A stretch of 64,000 nucleotides of DNA, from contig NZ_JNWK01000060.1 of the NCBI RefSeq assembly GCF_000716445.1, positions 34,807-98,806 on the forward strand, in the 5' to 3' direction. This stretch comes from Streptomyces wedmorensis (lineage in GTDB: Bacteria; Actinomycetota; Actinomycetes; Streptomycetales; Streptomycetaceae). Each line of letters opens with the position of its first letter. Positions within the stretch are counted from its first letter, which is position 1. A program made the translations under genes and the position numbers. Of this stretch, positions 53,392 to 62,696 are shown piece after piece. The notes under the pieces were generated by a model. The model was not told the DNA's origin. It worked only from the letters and a program-made list of their open reading frames with translations, and ran no database searches.

Positions 53392-53422
53392 CGGTCCCGC
53401 CGCCCCCAGGGCGCCGGGACCG
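53392..53422 (+). terminator. Probable terminator after pspAA
   Basis: An 8-bp perfect core CGGTCCCG / CGGGACCG with a 15-nt loop, 15 bp after the pspAA stop. Confidence 0.55.
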
Positions 53423-53435
53423 CCGCGCGTCGGGC

Positions 53436-53590
53436 GCCGCACGCCTGTCCGGTGCCGCACCGCACGCCTGTCCGGTGCCGCACCGCGCGTCTGACGCCGC
53501 ACCGCGCGTCTGACGCCGCACCACGTGGCCGGCGCCGCACCACGTGGCCGGCGCCGCACCACGTGGCCGGCGCCGCACCACGTGGCCGGC
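53436..53590. repeat. 19-bp tandem repeats upstream of a histidine kinase
   Basis: Four exact copies of GCCGCACCACGTGGCCGGC at 53515-53590 are preceded by two of GCCGCACCGCGCGTCTGAC (53477-53514) and two longer related units. Each unit starts with GCCGCAC. CACGTG inside the units is a palindrome. The rest of the 357-bp gap up to 53734 is degenerate GC-rich sequence and holds the kinase promoter. Confidence 0.92.
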
Positions 53591-53734
53591 GCCGCGCGGC
53601 CCGGGCCCGAGCGCGGTGCCCGATCGCGGCCCGCACTCCCGCCGCGTACTCCCGCGCCGCGCGGCCCGCGCCCGGTCGCGGCCCGCACCCCGCCCCGTAC
53701 CCCCGCGGCGCGCCGCCCCGTACCGTTGTGCCCC

Positions 53735-54985
53735 GTGACCCCCACCGGCTCCTCCAACGGGACCCCGTACGTGCGTGTGCGTGACGGGTTCCGTGCCCAC
53801 CCGCTGGCCTTCGACGCGGTGCTGGCGTTCGGCGTGCTCGTCTCCATGATCGCCGGGTCGTTCACCGACCCGCACGGGAGTCCGGACGGGCCGACGTTCG
53901 GCGACCACTCGCCGGACGTGTGGAGCGTGCTGATCATGGTCGCCGGGGCGGCCGCGCTGGTACTGCGAAGGCGCAACCCGTTCGCGGTGCTCTGCTTCAC
54001 GGTGACGATCAGCCTCTTCGAACTGGTCAGCGACAACAGGCCGGCGCCGATCGCGATGAGCGCGGTCGTCGCGCTGTTCACGGTCGCCGCCCGCACCGAC
54101 CGGCCCACCACCTGGCGGGTCGGCCTGGTCACGATGGCGGTGCTCACCGTCGCCGCCATGGCCTTCGGCCCGACGCACTGGTACGCGCAGGACAACCTCG
54201 GGGTGTTCGCCTGGACCGGCATGGCGGCCGCCGCGGGGGACGCCGTGCGCAGCCGCCGCGCGTTCGTCGACGCGATACGTGAACGGGCCGAGCGGGCCGA
54301 GCGCACCCGCGAGGAGGAGGCGGGCCGCCGGGTCGCCGAGGAGCGGCTGCGGATCGCCCGCGACCTCCACGACGTCGTCGCCCACCACATCGCGCTGGTC
54401 AACGTGCAGGCGGGCGTCGCCGCCCACGTCATGGACAAGCGCCCCGACCAGGCCAAGGAGGCCCTGTCGTACGTCCGTGAGGCGAGCCGCTCCGCGCTCG
54501 ACGAGCTGCGCGCCACCGTCGGCCTGCTGCGCCAGTCCGGCGACCCCGAGGCGCCCACCGAACCCGCCCCGGGTCTCGCCGTCCTCGACGGACTGCTCGA
54601 CAGCTTCCGGAAGGCCGGCCTCCCCGTCTCCGTCGCCGTGACCCGCGCCGACGGCGACAAGCCGCTGCCCGCGACCGTCGACCTGGCCGCGTACCGGATC
54701 GTGCAGGAGGCGCTCACCAACGTCCGCAAGCACGCGGGGCCGGACGCCGAGGCCGAGGTCAGCGTCGTCCGGGTCGGACGTACGGTCGAGATCACCGTCC
54801 TCGACAACGGCGCCCCGCGGACCGGCGCCGCGCAGCCCGAAGCCTCCGGCGGTCACGGCCTGCTCGGCATGCGCGAGCGGGTCGGCGCGCTCGGCGGCAC
54901 CCTGACCGCCGCACCCCGGTACGGCGGAGGCTTCCGCGTCCAGGCGATACTGCCGGTGACGTCCCGCACGGGGGAGGACACATGA
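53735..54985 (+). CDS. NarL-type sensor histidine kinase
   Basis: A 416-aa kinase with four to five N-terminal membrane helices (residues 20-170). The HisKA_3 domain has the phospho-histidine in RIARDLHDVVAHHIALVNVQ (H about 215), and the HATPase_c domain has YRIVQEALTNVRKHAG and VLDNGAP...GHGLLGMRERVGALGG. GTG 53735 is used; TACCGT eight bases upstream suggests a leaderless transcript. It is coupled by ATGA to its response regulator. The stimulus is unknown; the large RND transporter downstream is a possible target. Confidence 0.92.
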   Translation: MTPTGSSNGTPYVRVRDGFRAHPLAFDAVLAFGVLVSMIAGSFTDPHGSPDGPTFGDHSPDVWSVLIMVAGAAALVLRRRNPFAVLCFTVTISLFELVSDNRPAPIAMSAVVALFTVAARTDRPTTWRVGLVTMAVLTVAAMAFGPTHWYAQDNLGVFAWTGMAAAAGDAVRSRRAFVDAIRERAERAERTREEEAGRRVAEERLRIARDLHDVVAHHIALVNVQAGVAAHVMDKRPDQAKEALSYVREASRSALDELRATVGLLRQSGDPEAPTEPAPGLAVLDGLLDSFRKAGLPVSVAVTRADGDKPLPATVDLAAYRIVQEALTNVRKHAGPDAEAEVSVVRVGRTVEITVLDNGAPRTGAAQPEASGGHGLLGMRERVGALGGTLTAAPRYGGGFRVQAILPVTSRTGEDT

Positions 54986-55671
54986 CGATCCGGGTACTGC
55001 TCGCCGACGACCAGGCCCTGCTGCGCAGCGCGTTCAAGGTCCTGGTGGACTCCGAGCCGGACATGGAGGTCGTCGGGGAGGCCCCCGACGGCGCCGAGGC
55101 GGTCGCCCTCGCCCGCTCCGAGCGCCCCGACGTCGTCCTGATGGACATCCGCATGCCCGGCACGGACGGACTCGCCGCGACCCGCATGATCACCGCCGAC
55201 CCTGAGCTCTCGGACGTGCGGATCGTCATGCTGACCACCTTCGAGGTCGACGAGTACGTCGTGCAGTCGCTGCGCGCCGGCGCCTCCGGTTTCCTCGGCA
55301 AGGGCGCCGAGCCGGACGAGCTGCTCGGCGCGATCCGGATCGCCCACGCCGGCGAGGCACTGCTCTCCCCGGCCGCCACCAAGGGCCTGATCGCCACCTT
55401 CCTCGCCCAGGGCGCGGGCGTGGACATCGGCGGCGAGGGCGGCAGGGCCCGCTCCGAACGCCTCGCCGCGCTGACCGCCCGCGAGCGCGAGGTCCTCGTC
55501 CTGGTCGCGGGCGGACTGTCGAACGACGAGATCGCCGAGCGGCTCGACGTCAGCCCCCTCACGGTGAAGACCCACGTCAACCGGACCATGGCGAAGCTGG
55601 GCGCCCGCGACCGGGCACAGCTGGTGGTCACCGCCTACGAATCGGGACTGGTACGGCCGCGGGTGGAGTGA
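54982..55671 (+). CDS. NarL/FixJ-family response regulator
   Basis: A 229-aa protein. The receiver domain has the acidic pocket in VLLADDQALLRSAF, the phospho-aspartate in VVLMDIRMPGTDGLAATRMI (D about 54) and the conserved lysine in GASGFLGKGAEP. The LuxR-type HTH is LTAREREVLVLVAGGLSNDE through SPLTVKTHVNRTMAKLGARD. ATG overlaps the kinase stop. It lies 179 bp upstream of the RND transporter on the same strand. Confidence 0.95.
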   Translation: MTIRVLLADDQALLRSAFKVLVDSEPDMEVVGEAPDGAEAVALARSERPDVVLMDIRMPGTDGLAATRMITADPELSDVRIVMLTTFEVDEYVVQSLRAGASGFLGKGAEPDELLGAIRIAHAGEALLSPAATKGLIATFLAQGAGVDIGGEGGRARSERLAALTAREREVLVLVAGGLSNDEIAERLDVSPLTVKTHVNRTMAKLGARDRAQLVVTAYESGLVRPRVE

Positions 55672-55850
55672 CCCGACACCACGGCGTACTCCAGACGCGG
55701 TACGCGCGGGATAAGGAAGTGCACCCGGGGGCCGAGGACTTCCGGCCTCCGATGGCCGATCGTGTAGGCGGGGGCGCCCCCGGCGGATCGAGCCGGGGTC
55801 CTGGCTGCTCCCGCCTGCCGACGAGTACGCCACAGAAGAGAGACCCCGCC

Positions 55851-58800
55851 ATGTCCTGGCTGTCCAGATTCAGCCTCGCGCAACGGGCCCTGATCGGGCT
55901 GATGTCCATCGTCGCGATCGTGTTCGGGGCGATCGCGATCCCGCAGCTGAAGCAGCAACTGCTGCCCTCGATCGAGCTCCCCATGGTCTCGGTCCTCGCC
56001 CCGTACCAGGGCGCCTCTCCCGATGTGGTCGAGAAGCAGGTCGTCGAGCCGCTGGAGAACAACCTCGAGGCCGTCGACGGGCTCAAGTCGGTCACCTCCA
56101 CCGCCTCCGAGGGCATGGCCGTCGTCATGGCCTCCTTCGACTACGGCGACGAGTCGACGAAGCAGCTCGTCGCCGACGTCCAGCAGGCCGTGAACCGCGC
56201 CCGCGCCCAGCTGCCCGACTCGGTCGACCCCCAGGTGATCGCGGGCTCGACGGACGACATGCCGACCGTCGTCCTCGCCGCCGCGTCCGACAAGGACCAG
56301 CAGGCCCTCGCCGACCAGCTGGAGCGGACCGTCGTGCCCGCCCTGGAGGGCATCGAGGGCGTCGGCCGGGTCGCCGTCAGCGGCGTCCAGGACCTCCAGG
56401 TCTCCGTCACCCCCGACGAGCGGAAGCTCGCCGCCGCCGGACTCACCACGATGAGGCTCGCCGAGGCCCTGCGCTCCGGCGCTGCCACGATGCCGGCGGG
56501 CGCCTTCTCGGAGGCCGGCAAGTCCCGCACGATCCGGATCGGCGGCGGCTACACCTCGCTGCGGCAGATCGAGGACCTGCGCATCCCGGCGGCCGTTCCC
56601 GGAAAGGGCAAGGCGGTCCGCCTCGGCGACGTCGCCACCGTGAAGCAGGAGGAGTCGCCGCGCGTCTCCCTCACCCGCACCAACGGCAAGCCCACCCTCG
56701 CCGTCATGGCCACCATGGACAAGGACGGCAGCGCCGTCGCCATCTCCGACGCGGTCGAGGAGAAGCTGCCCGAGCTGCGCCGCGACCTCGGCACGGGCGC
56801 CGAGCTCACCATCGTCTCCGACCAGGGACCGGCCGTCGCCAAGGCCGTCTCCGGGCTGACCACCGAGGGCGCGCTCGGCCTCGTCATGGCCGTCCTGGTG
56901 ATCCTGGTCTTCCTCGCGTCGATCCGTTCGACCCTGGTGACCGCGGTATCCATCCCGCTCTCGGTCCTCCTCGCCCTCATCGTGCTGTGGACCCGCGACC
57001 TCTCGCTGAACATGCTGACGCTCGGCGCGCTCACCATCGCCATCGGCCGGGTCGTCGACGACTCGATCGTGGTCCTGGAGAACATCAAGCGTCACCTGGG
57101 CTACGGCGAGGAGCGCCAGAGCGCGATCCTCACCGCGGTCCGCGAGGTGGCGGGCGCCGTCACCTCCTCGACCCTCACCACCGTCGCCGTGTTCCTGCCG
57201 ATCGGCCTGGTCGGCGGCATCGTCGGCGAGATGTTCGGCTCCTTCTCGCTGACGGTGACGGCGGCCCTGCTGGCCTCGCTGCTGGTCTCCCTGACCGTGG
57301 TCCCGGTCCTCTCGTACTGGTTCCTGCGCGCGCCCAAGGGCACGTCCGAGGACCCGGAGCAGGCCCGCCGCCTGGCCGAGGAGAAGGAGGAGAAGAGCCG
57401 TCTCCAGCGCGCGTACGTGCCGGTCCTGCGGTTCGCGACCAGGCGCCGGCTCACCAGCGTGGCCATCGCGCTCGCCGTGCTGGCCGGCACCGTCGGCATG
57501 GGCGGCCTCCTGAAGACGAACTTCTTCGAGCCCGGCGACCAGGAGGTGCTCAACATCCGGCAGGAGCTGGAGCCCGGCACCAGCCTGAGCGCCGCCGACG
57601 AGGCCGCGAAGAAGATCGAGAAGGTCCTCGCGGAGACCGACGGCGTCAAGGACTACCAGGTCACCGTCGGCTCCTCCGGCTTCATGGCGGCCTTCGGCGG
57701 CGCCACCGGCTCCCACCAGGCCTCCTACAAGGTCGGCCTGGAGGAGTCCGCCTCGTACGAGAAGACCCGTGACGCCATCGACACGGCGCTCGGCGCGCTC
57801 GACGGCATCGGCGACACCACGATCGCCGCGGGCGACGGCTTCGGCAACCAGGACCTGAGCGTGGTCGTGAAGGCCGCCGACCCGGAGGTCCTGAAGCAGG
57901 CCTCCGAGCAGGTCCGCACCGCGGTCGCCGAGCTGGCGGACGTCACCGACGTCCAGAGCGACCTCTCGCAGTCCGTCCCGCGCATCTCCGTGAAGGCGAA
58001 CGACAAGGCCGCCGACTTCGGCCTCGACACCACCTCGCTCGGCGCGATCGTCGCCCAGGCCGTCCGCGGCACCCCGGCCGCCAAGGCGATCCTCGACGAC
58101 AGCGAGCGCGACGTCCTCATCACCTCGGCGAAGCCGGCCACCACCCTGGCCGAGCTGAAGGCCCTGCCCGTCGGTCCGGCAAGGCTGGGCGACATCGCCT
58201 CCGTCGAGCTGGTCCCGGGCCCGGTCTCCATGACCCGGATCGACGGCGCCCGCTCCGCGACGGTCACGGCCAAGCCGACCGGTGACGACACCGGCGCGGT
58301 GGGCAACGCCCTCAAGCAGAGGATCGGCGAGCTCGACCTGCCGAAGGGCGCCACCGCCACCGTCGGCGGCGCCACGGAGGACCTGGAGGAGGCCCAGATC
58401 AACCTTCTCCTGGCGATGTTCGCGGCCGTCGCGATCGTCTTCATGCTGCTGGTGGCGACCTTCCGGTCGCTGATCCAGCCGCTGATCCTGCTGGTCTCGA
58501 TCCCGTTCGCCGCGACGGGTGCCATCGGCCTGCTGGTGATCACCGGCACGGCGATGGGCGTCCCGGCGATGATCGGCATGCTGATGCTCATCGGCATCGT
58601 CGTCACCAACGCGATCGTCCTGATCGACCTGATCAACCAGTACCGGGCGCAGGGCCTGGGCGTCGTCGAAGCGGTGATCGAGGGCGGCCGCCACCGGCTC
58701 CGCCCGATCCTGATGACCGCCCTGGCGACGATCTTCGCCCTGCTGCCGATGGCCCTCGGCATCACCGGCGAGGGCGGTTTCATCGCCCAGCCGCTGGCCG

Positions 58801-59036
58801 TGGTGGTGATCGGCGGTCTGATCACGTCGACGCTGCTGACGCTGCTCCTCGTCCCGACGCTCTACGCGATGGTGGAGCTCCGCAAGGAGCGCCGTGCGAA
58901 GAAGAGGGCGGCGAAGAGGGGGGCCGAGAGCACCCTGACGAAGGGCGAGAAGGGCAAGAAGGGCGACGCGACGGACATCCCGGAGCAGCCGGACGTCACG
59001 CCGTTGGATGCCGGCCTGCTGGATCTCCTGGACTGA
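55851..59036 (+). CDS. RND-superfamily efflux permease (HAE1/AcrB-like)
   Basis: A 1061-aa inner-membrane transporter. It has two halves of six membrane helices, each with a large outer loop. The charged helix-4 residues expected for proton relay are seen in LTIAIGRVVDDSIVVLENIK (paired Asp, about residue 403), with the conserved second half in MLMLIGIVVTNAIVLIDLIN. The C-terminus is basic (KKRAAKRGAES). It has no membrane-fusion or outer-membrane partner nearby, as expected in a Gram-positive; it may move drugs or lipids. A strong hairpin follows. Confidence 0.92.
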   Translation: MSWLSRFSLAQRALIGLMSIVAIVFGAIAIPQLKQQLLPSIELPMVSVLAPYQGASPDVVEKQVVEPLENNLEAVDGLKSVTSTASEGMAVVMASFDYGDESTKQLVADVQQAVNRARAQLPDSVDPQVIAGSTDDMPTVVLAAASDKDQQALADQLERTVVPALEGIEGVGRVAVSGVQDLQVSVTPDERKLAAAGLTTMRLAEALRSGAATMPAGAFSEAGKSRTIRIGGGYTSLRQIEDLRIPAAVPGKGKAVRLGDVATVKQEESPRVSLTRTNGKPTLAVMATMDKDGSAVAISDAVEEKLPELRRDLGTGAELTIVSDQGPAVAKAVSGLTTEGALGLVMAVLVILVFLASIRSTLVTAVSIPLSVLLALIVLWTRDLSLNMLTLGALTIAIGRVVDDSIVVLENIKRHLGYGEERQSAILTAVREVAGAVTSSTLTTVAVFLPIGLVGGIVGEMFGSFSLTVTAALLASLLVSLTVVPVLSYWFLRAPKGTSEDPEQARRLAEEKEEKSRLQRAYVPVLRFATRRRLTSVAIALAVLAGTVGMGGLLKTNFFEPGDQEVLNIRQELEPGTSLSAADEAAKKIEKVLAETDGVKDYQVTVGSSGFMAAFGGATGSHQASYKVGLEESASYEKTRDAIDTALGALDGIGDTTIAAGDGFGNQDLSVVVKAADPEVLKQASEQVRTAVAELADVTDVQSDLSQSVPRISVKANDKAADFGLDTTSLGAIVAQAVRGTPAAKAILDDSERDVLITSAKPATTLAELKALPVGPARLGDIASVELVPGPVSMTRIDGARSATVTAKPTGDDTGAVGNALKQRIGELDLPKGATATVGGATEDLEEAQINLLLAMFAAVAIVFMLLVATFRSLIQPLILLVSIPFAATGAIGLLVITGTAMGVPAMIGMLMLIGIVVTNAIVLIDLINQYRAQGLGVVEAVIEGGRHRLRPILMTALATIFALLPMALGITGEGGFIAQPLAVVVIGGLITSTLLTLLLVPTLYAMVELRKERRAKKRAAKRGAESTLTKGEKGKKGDATDIPEQPDVTPLDAGLLDLLD

Positions 59037-59048
59037 GTCCGGACGGCA

Positions 59049-59094
59049 GACGGAAGGGGCGCCCCGCGGGTCTTCGCGGGGCGCCCCTTCCGTC
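59049..59094. terminator. Bidirectional hairpin terminator
   Basis: A 20-bp perfect stem GACGGAAGGGGCGCCCCGCG with a 6-nt loop between the convergent RND and nadA genes. The core GGAAGGGGCGCC is shared with the glnII terminator. Confidence 0.9.
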
Positions 59095-59112
59095 GTACGC
59101 GATGGAGAACCG

Positions 59113-60291
59113 TTACGGCAGAGCGAGCATCCGCTCCAGCGCGAGCTTCGCGAAGCTCTCCGTCTCCTTGTCGACCTGGATCTGGTTGACGAGGTTGCCC
59201 TCGGCGAGGGACTCCAGGGTCCACACCAGGTGCGGCAGGTCGATGCGGTTCATCGTCGAGCAGAAGCAGACCGTCTTGTCGAGGAAGACGATCTCCTTGC
59301 CCTGGTTGGCGTAACGGTTCGCCAGACGCCGGACCAGGTTCAGCTCCGTACCGATCGCCCACTTCGAGCCGGCCGGGGCCGCCTCCAGGGTGTTGATGAT
59401 GTACTCGGTCGAGCCCACGTAGTCCGCGGCCGCGACGACCTCGTGCTTGCACTCGGGGTGGACGAGCACGTTCACGCCCGGGATGCGCTCGCGGACGTCG
59501 TTCACCGAGTCCAGCGAGAAGCGGCCGTGCACCGAGCAGTGGCCGCGCCACAGGATCATCTTGGCGGCACGCAGCTCCTCGACGGTCAGGCCGCCGTTCG
59601 GCTTGTGCGGGTTGTACAGCACGCAGTCGTCCAGGGACATGCCCATGTCGCGGACGGCGGTGTTGCGGCCCAGGTGCTGGTCCGGCAGGAACAGGACCTT
59701 CTCGCCCTGCTCGAAGGCCCAGTTCAGGGCCCGCTCGGCGTTGGACGAGGTGCAGATGGTGCCCCCGTGCTTGCCGGTGAAGGCCTTGATGTCGGCCGAG
59801 GAGTTCATGTACGAGACGGGCACGACCTGCTCGGCGACGCCGGCCTCGGTCAGCACGTCCCAGCACTCGGCGACCTGCTCGGCGGTGGCCATGTCGGCCA
59901 TCGAGCAGCCGGCCGCCAGGTCGGGCAGCACGACCTTCTGGTCGTCGCCGGTGAGGATGTCCGCCGACTCCGCCATGAAGTGCACGCCGCAGAAGACGAT
60001 GTACTCGGCCTCGGGCTTGGCCGCCGCGTCGCGGGCGAGCTTGAAGGAGTCGCCGGTGACGTCGGCGAACTGGATGACCTCGTCACGCTGGTAGTGGTGG
60101 CCGAGCACGAAGACCTTGTCCCCGAGCTTCTCCTTGGCCGCGCGGGCGCGCTCCACCAGGTCCGGGTCGGAGGGCGACGGCAGATCGCCGGGACACTCCA
60201 CTCCGCGCTCGCTCTTCGGGTCGGCCTCGCGGCCGAGCAGGAGCAGGGCGAGCGGCGTCGGCTGCACATCCAGGGGCTGGGCGGTGGTCAC
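59113..60291 (-). CDS. nadA: Quinolinate synthase A
   Basis: A 4Fe-4S enzyme that condenses iminoaspartate with dihydroxyacetone phosphate to quinolinate for NAD synthesis. It is 392 aa. Visible motifs are VFVLGHHYQRDEVIQFADVT, CGVHFMAESADIL, LPDLAAGCSMADM, NSSADIKA, FLPDQHLGRN, VLVHPECKHEV and KTVCFCSTMNRI; cysteines at the AGC, PEC and CFC positions suit the cluster. GTG 60291 is chosen because AAAGG sits nine bases upstream; GTG 60300 overlaps that site. nadB and nadC are not adjacent in the window. Confidence 0.96.
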   Translation of the reverse strand: MTTAQPLDVQPTPLALLLLGREADPKSERGVECPGDLPSPSDPDLVERARAAKEKLGDKVFVLGHHYQRDEVIQFADVTGDSFKLARDAAAKPEAEYIVFCGVHFMAESADILTGDDQKVVLPDLAAGCSMADMATAEQVAECWDVLTEAGVAEQVVPVSYMNSSADIKAFTGKHGGTICTSSNAERALNWAFEQGEKVLFLPDQHLGRNTAVRDMGMSLDDCVLYNPHKPNGGLTVEELRAAKMILWRGHCSVHGRFSLDSVNDVRERIPGVNVLVHPECKHEVVAAADYVGSTEYIINTLEAAPAGSKWAIGTELNLVRRLANRYANQGKEIVFLDKTVCFCSTMNRIDLPHLVWTLESLAEGNLVNQIQVDKETESFAKLALERMLALP

Positions 60292-60361
60292 GTCACGCAC
60301 CCTTTCATTCGGGTCTTCGGGGAAACCTTTTCGTCTAAATGACGCTATCTATCATAACCGC

Positions 60362-60535
60362 TTCACGTCACGTTGACGATGTCCATAGTGTCGATGTGAC
60401 GAATTCGCTGTCCGCGCTCCTGGACATGGTGTGCGAGCATGAAAGGAGAAACACCGCTCGCCCCGGAATGAATCCGGGACACCGCCGGTTGCAACCGTCG
60501 GCAAGCAGTCTCCGTACACACCGGGAGAGAAGCAG
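60362..60535 (+). promoter_or_regulatory. Divergent nadA/erpA region with structured erpA leader
   Basis: An AT-richer patch near 60330-60360 (with TATGAT on the - strand) suits the nadA promoter. CGTCA-CGT-TGACG (60366-60378) is a possible operator. The erpA side can form CCCGGA-n4-TCCGGG and CGGTTG-CAACCG hairpins (about 60460-60500) and encodes a possible 10-codon peptide, ATG at about 60439. The arrangement hints at leader control. Confidence 0.45.
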
Positions 60536-60892
60536 ATGTCCGTATCGGACGAGAAGACCACTGTCAGCGACGGCATCCTCCTGTCCGACGCCGCCGCGGC
60601 CAAGGTCAAGGCCCTCCTCGACCAGGAAGGCCGCGAGGACCTGGCCCTGCGCGTCGCCGTTCAGCCCGGCGGCTGCTCCGGCCTGCGTTACCAGCTGTTC
60701 TTCGACGAGCGTTCGCTCGACGGCGATGTCGTGAAGGACTTCGACGGCGTCAAGGTCGTCACCGACCGCATGAGCGCCCCGTACCTCGGGGGTGCCTCGA
60801 TCGACTTCGTCGACACGATCGAGAAGCAGGGCTTCACCATCGACAACCCGAACGCCACGGGCTCCTGCGCCTGCGGCGACTCGTTCAGCTAA
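60536..60892 (+). CDS. erpA: Iron-sulfur insertion protein (HesB/IscA/ErpA)
   Basis: A 118-aa A-type carrier that delivers Fe-S clusters. The three conserved cysteines are in QPGGCSGLRYQ and the C-terminal GSCACGDSF. GGGAGA lies seven bases before ATG. Client enzymes nearby include the 4Fe-4S proteins NadA and LipA. It is divergent from nadA by 244 bp and closed by a very strong hairpin. Confidence 0.95.
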   Translation: MSVSDEKTTVSDGILLSDAAAAKVKALLDQEGREDLALRVAVQPGGCSGLRYQLFFDERSLDGDVVKDFDGVKVVTDRMSAPYLGGASIDFVDTIEKQGFTIDNPNATGSCACGDSFS

Positions 60893-60903
60893 GCCTGTAC
60901 GCG

Positions 60904-60950
60904 CGTGAGGGCGGCGGCCCGGGACCTGGTCCCGGGCCGCCGCCCTCACG
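60904..60950. terminator. Bidirectional hairpin terminator
   Basis: A 22-bp perfect stem starting CGTGAGGGCGGCGGCCCG with a 3-nt loop between the convergent erpA and membrane-anchored-protein genes. Confidence 0.92.
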
Positions 60951-60965
60951 TGTGTTCCGGAGCCG

Positions 60966-62423
60966 TCAGCGGCGCGGCACCGGCTCCCCGCTCGCCGCGT
61001 CGATCACCGCCCGCGCGCCGAGCGGGTCCTCCAGCGCCACCGTCTTCGTGACCTCCACCGCCATGGCGACGCACACCCGGTCGGGATCGGCCGGAGCCTC
61101 CGACACCCGGACCATGACGCGCTCAGGGGTCTGCTGCGCCGTGACCGTGTACGTACTGCACACCCCGCCCCAGAAGGTGACCGTCAGCTTCCGGCCGCTC
61201 TCCTCCGTCCGGTACGACTCGACCTGCCGGACCGGCGCCGTACCCTCGGCCGGCGGCGGCGCCGTCACCGGCGGCGCCAGGTGCTCCGGGGCCACCGCCG
61301 TCTCCACCACCGTGTACGGCGCGCCGTCCGCCGGGTCCGCGGTGAACAGCCACGCCGGTACGAGCACCCGCTCACCCGCCACGTCCTGCGCCGCCAGACC
61401 GAACACCGCACCCGTCACCGGGACCTGCGTCGGCGGCGCCATGTCCACGATCGACTGGCAGGGCGCGGTCGGCTGCTCCGCGGTGCCGCCCTCCTTCACG
61501 GCGCCGTCCGTGGCGGCCGGCGGGTCCGTCGCGCAGCCACCGATCCCCACCGGACCCGTGCCCTTCGACTTCTCGTTCAGCCCTGCGAGCGCCTTGGCCG
61601 CCCCGATCACCGGGTACGTGGCCCCCGCGGCCGGCTCCTCGAGCATCCCGCTGCCGGCGACCGCCCGCCCGTCCGGCCCGATGTGCAGCCCCGTCGACCA
61701 GCCGTAGGTCGGCAGCCCGCCGACCAGCGGCTCGGCGTTGACCACCCGCACCGAGCCGTCCATGACCTGCGTCGCGGTCACCTTCGCGTCGTCCTGACCG
61801 AGCACCTTCAGGATCGGGGCGGCCGCCGCCTTCGCCGCCGCCTCGCTCACCGGCGAACCGCCGCGCGACGGCTTCGCCTCACCCGGCGGCGGGCACGCCT
61901 TGCCCTTGAGGCAGGTGTCGCCGACCGGACCACCGTCGTACCAGGAATACGTCCAGTTCCCCGGTGCCTTCCGTGCCACGTCGAGCCGCGGCCCCGAGCC
62001 GTCCTTCTCCGGACGGATCGTCCAGACCTCGCCCTCCAGAGCGGGGCGGCCGGAGACGCCCAGCGCTTCGGCCAGCCTGGTCACCTCCGCCGAGGTGACC
62101 AGGCCCTCGGGCCGGTGGACCGCGGCCGAGGAGGGCCCTTGGGGGAGCGGACCCTTGGCTGTGTAGACGGTCCCGTTGGGACCGCCGCCCGGATCGGGTT
62201 CACCCGGCGCGATCCCGGGACCGCCGCCGCTACCGCCCTCCAGGCGCAGCGGCGGCGGGGGGCCGGCCGCGTCCGCGACCTTCGCGCCCGCCCCGGACGG
62301 AGTGGCCTCGCCGGACGCCGTCGCGGCGAGATAGACCCCGCCGCCCCCGGCCAGCAGCACTCCCGCCGCCACCGAGGCGGCCAGGACGTTCCGTCGCCTC
62401 CGCACGTTCTCCGTACCGCTCAC
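60966..62423 (-). CDS. Membrane-anchored extracellular protein, unknown
   Basis: A 485-aa protein. A short basic N-terminus (RRRRNVLAAS) is followed by one membrane helix (VAAGVLLAGGGGVYLAAT), a Pro/Gly-rich linker to about residue 90, and then a long extracytoplasmic part with two repeated halves of similar length. Paired cysteines (DTCLKGKACPP, GGCATD...APCQS, GGVCST...DRVCVA) suggest disulfides. It lies between erpA and the kinase gene, where M. tuberculosis, as I recall, also has a membrane protein. GTG 62423 has AGGGAG six bases upstream. No enzyme motif is seen. Confidence 0.82.
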   Translation of the reverse strand: MSGTENVRRRRNVLAASVAAGVLLAGGGGVYLAATASGEATPSGAGAKVADAAGPPPPLRLEGGSGGGPGIAPGEPDPGGGPNGTVYTAKGPLPQGPSSAAVHRPEGLVTSAEVTRLAEALGVSGRPALEGEVWTIRPEKDGSGPRLDVARKAPGNWTYSWYDGGPVGDTCLKGKACPPPGEAKPSRGGSPVSEAAAKAAAAPILKVLGQDDAKVTATQVMDGSVRVVNAEPLVGGLPTYGWSTGLHIGPDGRAVAGSGMLEEPAAGATYPVIGAAKALAGLNEKSKGTGPVGIGGCATDPPAATDGAVKEGGTAEQPTAPCQSIVDMAPPTQVPVTGAVFGLAAQDVAGERVLVPAWLFTADPADGAPYTVVETAVAPEHLAPPVTAPPPAEGTAPVRQVESYRTEESGRKLTVTFWGGVCSTYTVTAQQTPERVMVRVSEAPADPDRVCVAMAVEVTKTVALEDPLGARAVIDAASGEPVPRR

Positions 62424-62489
62424 CGCAACGCTCCCTCGTCTCGATCGGACAGGGGTGGGACGGAGCGGAGGCGCGGACGGTTCCGTCCG

Positions 62490-62696
62490 TCAGCCGCCGT
62501 ACTCGGCGGTGGCGTCGATCAGCCGCGCCGAGGAAGCCGGCACGACCACCCCGTGGATCAGCGCGGGCGAGACCGGCGCGGGAGCGGGGGAGACCGGGGC
62601 GACCCAGTGCGGGGCCATCCGAGCGCCGTCGCCGCACAGCTGCGCGAGGCTGAACTCGGACTCGTGTCGCTCGCGGGGAGCGGGGTAGGTGGTCAT
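62490..62696 (-). CDS. Small hypothetical protein
   Basis: A 68-aa frame (TTYPAPRERHESEFSLAQLC ... DATAEYGG) just upstream of the membrane-anchored gene, same strand, 66 bp apart. It has a good third-position GC pattern and a plausible ATG, but no clear ribosome site. I do not recognise it. Confidence 0.5.
   Translation of the reverse strand: MTTYPAPRERHESEFSLAQLCGDGARMAPHWVAPVSPAPAPVSPALIHGVVVPASSARLIDATAEYGG

Noticed and set aside
53515..53590. A CRISPR array
   Set aside because: The 19-bp units abut with no unique spacers, so this is a plain tandem repeat. The 4185-4331 array fails for the same reason.
55635..58694. An open frame of about 1000 codons antisense to the RND transporter
   Set aside because: It mirrors the third-position GC of the real gene, has a low-complexity His/Arg/Asp/Gly composition and no ribosome site. 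It is a GC-frame shadow.
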